From NCBI RefSeq assembly GCF_009711135.1, contig NZ_WMIC01000005.1, positions 372,001 to 436,000 on the forward strand: DNA of 64,000 bases, given 5' to 3'. A program made the translations under genes and the position numbers. Positions 1 to 6,425 of the stretch are shown here, piece after piece (position 1 is the stretch's first letter; every line of letters begins with the position of its first letter). The DNA is from Flavobacterium sp. LC2016-01. GTDB lineage: Bacteria; Bacteroidota; Bacteroidia; Flavobacteriales; Flavobacteriaceae. The notes beneath the pieces are model-generated. The model had not been told where the DNA came from. It searched no databases and was given only the letters and a program-made list of their open reading frames with translations.

Positions 1-910
1 CGCTTGTACCATTTACAGCAATTGCACAATGTTCCAATAAACCTTCTGCAAATTCCATCATCCAGTTGTAGTCTTTATAAGCTACATATATTTCCATTGC
101 AGTAAATTCAGGATTATGCGTTCTGTCCATTCCTTCGTTACGGAAGTTTCTCGAGAACTCATAAACACCTTCAAATCCACCAACAATTAATCTTTTCAAA
201 TACAATTCATTCGCAATACGCATGTAAAGCGGAATATCAAGCGAATTATGGTGCGTAATAAATGGTCTCGCCGAAGCACCACCAGGAATCGATTGCAAAA
301 CCGGAGTATCAACTTCAAGGTATCCAGCATCGTTAAAATAACCACGCATTGCAGTAAACAACTTGGTACGTTTGATGAAAGTTTCTTTAACTTGTGGATT
401 TACAGTTAAATCTACATAACGCATTCTGTAACGCAATTCAGCATCATTAAACGCATCGTGTACATTTCCTTCTTCATCCACTTTCGGTAAAGGTAACGGA
501 CGTAAAGTTTTGCTCAAAAAAGTAAATCCGCTCACACGAATACATTTTGCACCAACCTGAGTCGTAAACAATTCACCTTCAATTCCAATAAAATCTCCTA
601 AATCGGTTAATTTTTTAAAAACCTGATTGTACAAAGTTTTATCATCGCCTTCACACAAAACATCGCGATTCACGTACAATTGAATACGTCCTTCGCTGTC
701 CTGCAATTCAGCAAAACACGCTTTACCCTGATCACGAACACTCATCAAACGCCCCGCAACGATCACCTTCTTACCTTCTTCAAACGACTCCTTAATTTGC
801 TTAGAAGTATGATTTACAGGAAAAAGATTAGCCGGATAAGGATTGATTCCTAAGTTGCGTAAGTTTTGAAGTTTTTCTCTTCTGATGATTTCTTGTTCTG
901 ATAATGCCAT
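1..910 (-). CDS. lysS: Lysyl-tRNA synthetase, 5' part (runs off the left edge)
   Basis: Class II lysyl-tRNA synthetase, which charges tRNA-Lys in the cytoplasm. Read on the minus strand from the ATG at 910, the protein begins MALSEQEIIRREKLQNLR. It continues through the OB-fold anticodon-binding domain (around residues 55-160) into class II catalytic-domain sequence with RYRMRYVDL (motif 1 region) and FEGVYEFSRNFRNEGMDRTH (motif 2 region). The frame stays open to base 1, so about 303 residues are visible and the C-terminal catalytic part with motif 3 lies outside the window. A Bacteroidetes-type -7 box lies just upstream, giving a leader of under 30 nt. Identification is secure. Confidence 0.95.
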   Translation of the reverse strand, partial: MALSEQEIIRREKLQNLRNLGINPYPANLFPVNHTSKQIKESFEEGKKVIVAGRLMSVRDQGKACFAELQDSEGRIQLYVNRDVLCEGDDKTLYNQVFKKLTDLGDFIGIEGELFTTQVGAKCIRVSGFTFLSKTLRPLPLPKVDEEGNVHDAFNDAELRYRMRYVDLTVNPQVKETFIKRTKLFTAMRGYFNDAGYLEVDTPVLQSIPGGASARPFITHHNSLDIPLYMRIANELYLKRLIVGGFEGVYEFSRNFRNEGMDRTHNPEFTAMEIYVAYKDYNWMMEFAEGLLEHCAIAVNGTS

Positions 911-932
911 TTTGTGCTTTTTTTTAAGAGTG

Positions 933-968
933 CAAAGATAAAATTTTTGTTTCAAGTTTCCACTCAAA
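933..968 (-). promoter_or_regulatory. Candidate lysS promoter
   Basis: On the minus strand TATCTTTG (940 to 933) matches the Bacteroidetes -7 consensus TAnnTTTG. A TTTG (968 to 965) lies 24 bp further upstream, slightly longer than the usual 17-23. The -7 box sits about 23 bp from the lysS start codon. Confidence 0.4.
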
Positions 969-1037
969 GTGTTAAGGTTTTTTGAAGCAGAAATTTAAGG
1001 CATTTCAAGAACCTTTTGTCCCACTATCCGCTATATT

Positions 1038-1086
1038 CCCGATTTAGAAAAACTACGGCTAAAAAGCCTTGTTTTTCTAAATCGGG
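1038..1086. repeat. Inverted repeat with perfect 16-bp arms
   Basis: Bases 1038-1053 (CCCGATTTAGAAAAAC) and 1071-1086 are perfect reverse complements. They are separated by 17 nt that contain a smaller GGCT/AGCC pair. The palindrome lies between a CTATCCGCTATAT stretch on the left and ATACCGCTTCTATCGGGG on the right. This looks like a dispersed repeat unit rather than a simple terminator, since no gene ends here. Confidence 0.7.
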
Positions 1087-1152
1087 AGATACCGCTTCTA
1101 TCGGGGCTAGATGAGAGGTTTTTGTTTTCAAAAGACCTATGAGTTGCGGTGT

Positions 1153-1263
1153 TTTTTTTGTCATCCTGAGGAACGAAGGATCCCACCAGTTGATCGACAA
1201 AGATTGTCGATTTAGTTTGCGGAGTTTCTTTTGTGATCCTTCGTTCCTCAGGATGACAAAAAA
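1153..1263. repeat. Nested palindromic repeat (about 110 bp)
   Basis: The outer arms, 1153-1182 and 1235-1263, are near-perfect reverse complements of about 29 bp with the core GTCATCCTGAGGAACGAAGG. Inside them lies a second hairpin, ATCGACAA (1193-1200) and TTGTCGAT (1204-1211), with a 3-nt loop. The architecture resembles REP/MITE-like palindromes. An open frame of 82 codons on the minus strand crosses it, but that frame is explained by the repeat. A shorter relative occurs at 22676-22704. Confidence 0.75.
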
Positions 1264-1299
1264 GCGTATGAAAAATCATGTAAGAAATTATTTTAAAAA

Positions 1300-1331
1300 C
1301 TTAGTATCTTAGCTACTTAGAAACTCAGAAC
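1300..1331. repeat. 8-bp tandem repeat, four CTTAGNNN-like units
   Basis: Four consecutive octamers, CTTAGTAT, CTTAGCTA, CTTAGAAA and CTCAGAAC, end 12 bp before the start codon of the first lipoprotein gene. The same arrangement recurs before the second lipoprotein gene at 2082-2113. Confidence 0.7.
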
Positions 1332-1343
1332 CTTTAAAAAAAA

Positions 1344-2075
1344 ATGAAAAAACTACAAGCCTTTCTTTTTTTAATTCTACTTTCAAGTTGTCAAATTACA
1401 GAAACCATCAATCTCAATTCAGATGGAAGCGGAACTATCGAATATTATAATCTTCGCGATGAAAACAGCTTCGCGCAGTTAGGAAGGCAAAATGTTCAAT
1501 ATGAGAAATTTAGAGATACAATTTTTACGTTTCAAGATTATATTACCAAGTACCACGATACTTTTGTAAGGTTCAATAAAGTGGATCAAGCATTATTTAC
1601 GGAACACGCAAATGTAAAAATGCATATCAAAACTGACCCCATTCAAATGGAAAATTTTAATCGAGTATCGCTTGATTTTAAAAAAATAGATGCAATACCA
1701 GATGTTTATGAAAGCCTCATATTAGCAAATTCACTAAAAGAAAATTATCCGATCAATAGAAGAAGCTATAGAATAAAATACTCTTTTGATGGCACAGTTT
1801 TCAAAAGAGTTTTTACCATAACCAACCAAGAAAAATTTGAAAAAGACAAAAAAGAAATGGAAGACAGGGAAAGAATATATTCAAAGTATAAAATAGTACA
1901 ATCCTATACACTGAAATATTATTTTCCAAAAAGAATAAAATCGGTTTCAAATGAAAAAGCGATTCTCAGTTCAGATAAAAAATCATTAACCGTAGAATTC
2001 CAGATTTCAGATTGTTATCAAAATCCTGAAATGACAAATTTAGAAGTAGTTTTGGAGCAAAAAGACTTTCAATAA
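1344..2075 (+). CDS. Putative lipoprotein, first of a tandem pair
   Basis: Family not recognised beyond being a Bacteroidetes-type lipoprotein. The 243-residue product starts with a signal peptide and the lipobox LSSC (Cys16). Next comes QITETINLNSDGSGTIEYY, a pattern also seen at the N-terminus of the next gene (FTENITINDNGSGKFSVD). The C-terminal third also matches the neighbour: both have a YSFDG or YTYDGKKF strand, then KYYFPKRIKSVSN or KYHFPKKIKKVSN, and end in a short strand-rich tail. The two are therefore probably paralogues. The protein is predicted to be anchored in the outer or inner membrane by its lipid. It is followed after 77 bp by its paralogue, then by lipB. No catalytic motif was seen. 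Confidence 0.8.
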   Translation: MKKLQAFLFLILLSSCQITETINLNSDGSGTIEYYNLRDENSFAQLGRQNVQYEKFRDTIFTFQDYITKYHDTFVRFNKVDQALFTEHANVKMHIKTDPIQMENFNRVSLDFKKIDAIPDVYESLILANSLKENYPINRRSYRIKYSFDGTVFKRVFTITNQEKFEKDKKEMEDRERIYSKYKIVQSYTLKYYFPKRIKSVSNEKAILSSDKKSLTVEFQISDCYQNPEMTNLEVVLEQKDFQ

Positions 2076-2081
2076 ATTTGT

Positions 2082-2113
2082 CTTAGCATCTTAGAACCTT
2101 AGTATCTTAGAAT
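2082..2113. repeat. 8-bp tandem repeat, four CTTAGNNN units
   Basis: CTTAGCAT, CTTAGAAC, CTTAGTAT and CTTAGAAT follow each other without gaps, directly after the stop of the first lipoprotein gene and 39 bp before the next start. They match the octamer array at 1300-1331 in unit length and core. Confidence 0.75.
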
Positions 2114-2152
2114 CTAAAAAAAGACTTCGTATCTTTGATAAAAAATTAGATT

Positions 2153-2908
2153 ATGGTAAAATTATATAAACTGCTTAGTTTTTCTTTTCTGTTAGTAGTA
2201 TTAACTAGCTGTACATTCACAGAAAATATTACAATAAACGATAACGGATCAGGAAAGTTTTCTGTAGACATGGACGGATCCTCTTTAATGCAGATGGCTG
2301 GTGACCAAATTGGAAGCCAAGTAGGAGCCGATGCCAAAAAAGATATTGATTCGACTTTTACCTTCAAGCAATTGCTTGCAGAGAAAAAAGACAGCATCGC
2401 AAAATTATCGCCAGAAGTGCAAAAAGAACTTAAAAAACTGGAGAATTTTGTCGTTACCACAAAAATGAGTGCCGAGAAAAAACAGTTTTTAATGACTCTG
2501 GCAACTGATTTTAAAAGTGTAAATGAACTTCAGGATATTTTGCAGACAGCCAGTACGCTTCAAAAGTTAGAAGGCAGTACAGCAGCAAGTCCTCTTGGAA
2601 GCGGTTTTGGAAACAACAACAGTAAGTTGAACTATACTTATGACGGAAAGAAATTTACAAGAAAAGCAACTATAGATCAGCAAAAGTTAACAGAAAAACT
2701 CAATGATACTTCTGCTGATATGTCTAAAATGATTTTTGCATCGTCAAATTATATCGTCAAATATCATTTCCCGAAAAAAATCAAAAAAGTTTCGAACCCG
2801 AGCGCTTTATTCAGCGACGATAGAAAATCAATTACAATTCAATATTCTTTCACGGATTATATGGAGAATCCGGACAAACTAAACTTTGATGTTGAGTTTG
2901 AAAAATAA
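2153..2908 (+). CDS. Putative lipoprotein, second of a tandem pair
   Basis: A 251-residue lipoprotein with a signal peptide and lipobox LTSC (Cys20). It resembles the preceding product at both ends (TENITINDNGSG near the N-terminus, IVKYHFPKKIKKVSN near the C-terminus). In addition it has a central charged, helix-prone segment of about residues 60-125 (LLAEKKDSIAKLSPEVQKEL) and a Gly/Ser/Asn-rich linker (SPLGSGFGNNNSKLN). Function is unknown; no enzymatic motif is visible. The gene ends 5 nt before lipB, so the two are probably co-transcribed, although a link to lipoate metabolism is not evident from the sequence. Confidence 0.8.
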   Translation: MVKLYKLLSFSFLLVVLTSCTFTENITINDNGSGKFSVDMDGSSLMQMAGDQIGSQVGADAKKDIDSTFTFKQLLAEKKDSIAKLSPEVQKELKKLENFVVTTKMSAEKKQFLMTLATDFKSVNELQDILQTASTLQKLEGSTAASPLGSGFGNNNSKLNYTYDGKKFTRKATIDQQKLTEKLNDTSADMSKMIFASSNYIVKYHFPKKIKKVSNPSALFSDDRKSITIQYSFTDYMENPDKLNFDVEFEK

Positions 2909-2913
2909 TTAAA

Positions 2914-3612
2914 ATGAATAAAAAAATTCAACTTCAGGATCTGGGAAACAGAGATTACAAATCGACTTGGGAATATCAAGAAGAACTTTTCAAGGATATT
3001 GTCGATCTAAAAATCAAAAACAGAAGAGAAGAACTAGACTTGCCAACTCCAAATTATTTAATTTTTGTTGAGCATCCGCATGTTTATACTTTGGGAAAAA
3101 GCGGTGATCTGGAAAACTTATTATTAAACGAAAAACAGCTCGAAGCTAAAGGAGCGACTTTTTATAAAATCAACCGCGGCGGTGATATTACGTATCACGG
3201 ACCCGGACAAATTGTGGGTTATCCAATTCTGGATTTAGAAAATTTCTTTACCGATATTCATAAATACTTGCGTTTTCTGGAAGAAGCGATCATTCTGACA
3301 TTAGCAGAATACGGTTTAGAATCGGGCAGAAGCGAGGGCGAAACTGGAGTTTGGCTTGGTGTCGGCACTCCGTTTGCGCGAAAAATTTGCGCAATGGGCG
3401 TTCGTGCTTCTCGCTGGGTAACCATGCATGGATTCGCTTTAAATGTAAATGTCGATTTAGGGTATTTTGATAACATAATTCCGTGTGGAATTCGCGGTAA
3501 GAGCGTTACTTCTTTGCAAGTCGAACTTGGAGTGGAAAAGGTTGATGAAGAAGAAGTAAAAGCCAAAATCCAAAAACACTTAGCAGAATTGTTTGAAGCA
3601 GAATTGGTGTAA
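2914..3612 (+). CDS. lipB: Octanoyl-[acyl-carrier-protein]:protein N-octanoyltransferase
   Basis: LipB transfers the octanoyl group from acyl carrier protein to the lipoyl domains of 2-oxoacid dehydrogenases and the glycine cleavage system, the first step of lipoate synthesis. The 232-residue protein carries the signature RGGDITYHGPGQ (residues 88-99), the conserved Lys of FARKICAMGV (Lys157), MHGFALNVNVD and the catalytic Cys in PCGI (Cys191). The Cys/Lys dyad is intact and the length is typical. The start ATG lies 5 nt after the preceding lipoprotein gene. No lipA is seen nearby. Confidence 0.96.
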   Translation: MNKKIQLQDLGNRDYKSTWEYQEELFKDIVDLKIKNRREELDLPTPNYLIFVEHPHVYTLGKSGDLENLLLNEKQLEAKGATFYKINRGGDITYHGPGQIVGYPILDLENFFTDIHKYLRFLEEAIILTLAEYGLESGRSEGETGVWLGVGTPFARKICAMGVRASRWVTMHGFALNVNVDLGYFDNIIPCGIRGKSVTSLQVELGVEKVDEEEVKAKIQKHLAELFEAELV

Positions 3613-3639
3613 AAATTAGCTTCAAAAATAAATTATAGT

Positions 3640-4458
3640 ATGAAAAATGCTGAAGAAAATAACAATTATAGAATTGCAGTTCCTTCAGCATTTGAAACTG
3701 TTTTTTCACACTTCTATTTTGCCGAAAATAAAACGGAAATCGCAATAACCAAAACATTATTGCCAAGTTTTCAAACCATTATGGTTTTTAACTTCGGAAC
3801 AAAATCATTTTTAAAATCACAGCAGAATACTTTTTTAGAAGTAGAAAAATGCATTGTTCTAGGACCAATAAAGCAGGCTTTTGATTATACTTTAGAGCCA
3901 GGTTCACAGATTTTAGTTGCCAATTTTAAAGAAAATGCTTTTTACAGATTCTTTGGCAATGCCCTTTTTGATTCACTGCCCATTCATCCAGATGATTTAA
4001 TTCATGAAAACTGTTTTGCCTTTTTATGGGAAGAGCTTCAGAAAATTCCTGATAATGAGGAGCGTGTAGCTTATATTTTAGATTTCTGTAAGCCTTATTT
4101 GCGGGAACAAAATACAATTACTACGCTTTTGAATGATTTTCAGAACGAGAATTTAAATCCGATAAAAGCGATTGCTTCACAGATAAACCAAACCGAAAGA
4201 AATATTCAGTTGAACCAAAAAAAGATTTTTGGATATTCGATTAAAGAAGCCAATCGATATGAAAGATTTTTAAAAGCTGTAAATCAAATTCAGAAAAACA
4301 TAGTAAACGAGTCTAAAACAGATTGGTTAACGATTGTTGACGAATGCGGTTATTATGATCAAAGCCAGCTTATTCACGACTTTAAATATTATATGAATAT
4401 TTCTCCAACAAAGTTTCTCAAATTTCAAAGCGATATCTGCAGTTCAAAACCTCAATAA
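3640..4458 (+). CDS. AraC-family transcriptional regulator
   Basis: A 272-residue protein with an N-terminal sensing domain of about 150 residues (beta-rich, with ILGPIKQAFDYTLEPGSQILVANF) and a C-terminal region like an AraC double helix-turn-helix. The second helix-turn-helix fits well (WLTIVDECGYYDQSQLIHDFKYYMNISPTKFLKFQ). The first is less typical, with NPIKAIASQINQTERNIQLNQKKIFGYSIKEANRYERF. The N-terminal part resembles the DUF6597-type sensor found in many such regulators. The next gene downstream is a quinone-reductase-like flavoprotein with its own promoter-like box, which makes that gene a natural candidate target, though this is inference. Confidence 0.85.
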   Translation: MKNAEENNNYRIAVPSAFETVFSHFYFAENKTEIAITKTLLPSFQTIMVFNFGTKSFLKSQQNTFLEVEKCIVLGPIKQAFDYTLEPGSQILVANFKENAFYRFFGNALFDSLPIHPDDLIHENCFAFLWEELQKIPDNEERVAYILDFCKPYLREQNTITTLLNDFQNENLNPIKAIASQINQTERNIQLNQKKIFGYSIKEANRYERFLKAVNQIQKNIVNESKTDWLTIVDECGYYDQSQLIHDFKYYMNISPTKFLKFQSDICSSKPQ

Positions 4459-4501
4459 AGCCGATTTCGTTTTCTTACAATTACTGCTAAAACCTGCGTT
4501 A

Positions 4502-4509
4502 TACATTTG
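4502..4509 (+). promoter_or_regulatory. Candidate -7 element for the flavoprotein gene
   Basis: TACATTTG matches TAnnTTTG and lies 28 bp before the start codon at 4538. No clear TTG is found 17-23 bp upstream, which would fit an activator-dependent promoter next to the AraC-type regulator gene, but this is only suggestive. Confidence 0.4.
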
Positions 4510-4537
4510 TCATGTTCAATCTTAAAAACAAGAAAAC

Positions 4538-5137
4538 ATGAAAAATTTAATTATTTACGCACATCCAAACGAAGCGAGTTTAAACCATTTTTTCAAAAAC
4601 ACAATTGTAGAATCTTTAGAAAAATCAGGGCAGGAAATTGTTTTTCGCGATTTAAATGAAATCAATTTTAATCCGGTTCTTTCATTGCAGGATATGCAGG
4701 GTCAAAGAATGGGGCAAGTTGCTGAAGATGTCAAAACAGAACAGGACTTTATTTCGTGGGCAAATCAGATTATTTTTGTTTACCCAATTTGGTGGACAGG
4801 AATGCCGGCTATTATGAAAGGTTATATTGACCGTGTTTTTAGTTATGGATTTGCGTATCGATACGATCAGGGTGTTCAAAAAGGTCTGCTGACAGGAAAA
4901 CAAGCGATTATTGTAAATTCTCACGGAAAATCGAATGCTGAATATGAGGCAATGGGAATGGACAAAGCTTTGGAATTAACTTCAGATACCGGAATTTTCA
5001 GGTATTGTGGATTAAAAGTCAAAAAGCATTTTTATTTTGACAAGGCAGACAGAGCTTCGGCAGAAAGTGTTTTAGAATGGGAAAATGAGCTTAAAAATGC
5101 TCTTAAACGGATTGATGAAGTTTCTGTTTTTCAATAG
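4538..5137 (+). CDS. NAD(P)H-dependent quinone reductase-like flavoprotein (flavodoxin-like fold)
   Basis: A 199-residue member of the NQO1/KefF/MdaB-type family, in which FMN or FAD carries hydride from NAD(P)H to quinones or similar acceptors. Visible motifs are the N-terminal flavin phosphate loop start MKNLIIYAHPNEASLNHFF, the conserved IIFVYPIWWTGMPAIMKGYI (residues about 78-97) and DRVFSYGFAY (98-107), and a following GKQAIIVNSHGKS strand. It follows an AraC-type regulator on the same strand, a common pairing for redox-responsive control. The substrate cannot be told from the sequence. Confidence 0.88.
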   Translation: MKNLIIYAHPNEASLNHFFKNTIVESLEKSGQEIVFRDLNEINFNPVLSLQDMQGQRMGQVAEDVKTEQDFISWANQIIFVYPIWWTGMPAIMKGYIDRVFSYGFAYRYDQGVQKGLLTGKQAIIVNSHGKSNAEYEAMGMDKALELTSDTGIFRYCGLKVKKHFYFDKADRASAESVLEWENELKNALKRIDEVSVFQ

Positions 5138-5310
5138 AAATTTATTTTTCAAAAGAATAATTGAAAAAAATCTAAAAATGGCCGGTTCAGAGCCTAGATT
5201 TTCAATTGATGGTAAATTACAGGAATATCGTGGTTTTTCTAATGTTTTTATGGTAAATTTGGTTATATACTTTAAATATAAGCTATTAACGAAATCTAAT
5301 CTGACAACTT

Positions 5311-6162
5311 ATGAGAAAAATCTACTTTGTATGTTTGCTATTTATGCTAAATGGTCTTTTTGCTCAAAAGAAAGATAAATTATATCCCGTTACGATTTAC
5401 GAAAAAGCCTGGCAGGAAAAAAATAGTGATGCACGACTGAAATTGATTAAATCAATTTGGCTTGACGACAGTACTTTTGAAGATCCTTCGGCCTCTATTA
5501 AAGGCGCTGTGGCTTTGAATAATGTGATCAATGAGTTTTATAAAAAAGTACCTGATGCGGTTTTAACTTCAGGAGAAAAAATTGTAAAAGACAACTACGT
5601 TACGTGGGAATGGAAAATTCTGGATTCTAAAAATAAGCTTGTAATGGGTGGGAGAGATTTTGCCAGATTAAATGGAAAAGGACAGGTGAGCAAAATTATT
5701 GGTTTTTGGGATACTGGAGTAACTTTATCTGAAGCAGATGTTCTGAAAAATCTTGAATCTGATAATTTTAAAGTGGTTGCAAAGTATTATGAATGTCTTT
5801 TTAAAACAAGGGATTTTGATACTATGGCTACTTTAATTGAAGATGGAGCTGTTTACACTCAAGCGACAGGATTGCCATATGGAGGAACTTTTGTAGGCTT
5901 TACAGAATGGACAAAAATGTTCGCAAAATCAAGTGAATTTTTTGAATTGCAGATTGAGAAAGAACCAGTTTATTTAAGCGATGCCTCAAAAAATGAAGTG
6001 ATTATTTATTTCACCATAAATTGCAAATCAAAAAAATCAGGCAAGACGCTATCAATGCCGATTTCTGAACATTTTGATTTGAAAGATGGAAAAATTACAG
6101 CAGTAAGACCATTTTATTATGATACAAAACAATTCGCTGAATTCTTGAAAAGCAAGAAATAA
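5311..6162 (+). CDS. Secreted protein with two SnoaL/NTF2-like domains
   Basis: A 283-residue exported protein with a signal peptide of about 19 residues (MRKIYFVCLLFMLNGLFAQ). Two NTF2/SnoaL-like units follow, around residues 25-150 and 158-280. Each has the features of that fold: helices, then a cone of strands (WEWKILDSKNKLVMGGRDFARLNGKGQVSKI in the first, ISEHFDLKDGKITAVRPFYYD in the second). SnoaL-like proteins bind small hydrophobic ligands or act as isomerases and cyclases; no specific activity is assignable here. The fold assignment is by pattern. The gene is closed by a strong hairpin terminator. Confidence 0.75.
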   Translation: MRKIYFVCLLFMLNGLFAQKKDKLYPVTIYEKAWQEKNSDARLKLIKSIWLDDSTFEDPSASIKGAVALNNVINEFYKKVPDAVLTSGEKIVKDNYVTWEWKILDSKNKLVMGGRDFARLNGKGQVSKIIGFWDTGVTLSEADVLKNLESDNFKVVAKYYECLFKTRDFDTMATLIEDGAVYTQATGLPYGGTFVGFTEWTKMFAKSSEFFELQIEKEPVYLSDASKNEVIIYFTINCKSKKSGKTLSMPISEHFDLKDGKITAVRPFYYDTKQFAEFLKSKK

Positions 6163-6195
6163 TAAAGATAGATTTTACCTTTTACGAAGGAATTA

Positions 6196-6240
6196 ATATA
6201 AAAGGAGGCTTGTCATTTTTTGATAAGCCTCCTTTTATAT
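6196..6240 (+). terminator. Terminator after the SnoaL-like gene
   Basis: A 16-bp perfect inverted repeat, 6196-6211 with 6225-6240 (core AAAAGGAGGCTT), encloses a T-rich loop. The right arm itself ends in a T/A-rich run. Confidence 0.85.
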
Positions 6241-6367
6241 TTATGAGAAAAATGAATTTTACGTTTCCATAGACTTGAAAATGTTTTGATTGAATGTATT
6301 TGTAAGATAAATAAATAATTTAAACAAGAATAAAGTAGGAAAAATATTTAATTTTAACATGTTTAAA

Positions 6368-6398
6368 TTTGTATTGTAAGAAAATAATTTCATTTTTG
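6368..6398 (+). promoter_or_regulatory. Candidate promoter of the first susCD pair
   Basis: TTTG (6368-6371), a 19-bp spacer and CATTTTTG (6391-6398) fit the Bacteroidetes form TTG-N19-xAnnTTTG, with C in place of the first T of the -7 box. The spacer contains TAAGAAAATAATT, nearly the same as in the promoter candidate of the second pair at 12409-12440. Confidence 0.5.
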
Positions 6399-6425
6399 TG
6401 GAATTATTAACGCAAATCATTTAAT

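Noticed and set aside
1031..1279. 82-codon open frame on the minus strand (MIFHTLFCHPEERR...)
   Set aside because: It is formed by the two palindromic repeats at 1038-1086 and 1153-1263; no protein-like composition remains once these are accounted for.
5085..5378. 97-codon open frame overlapping the flavoprotein and SnoaL-like genes
   Set aside because: It overlaps both real genes. A middle part (MAGSEPRFSIDGKLQEY) looks somewhat protein-like and could be a relic, but no start context or family was recognised.
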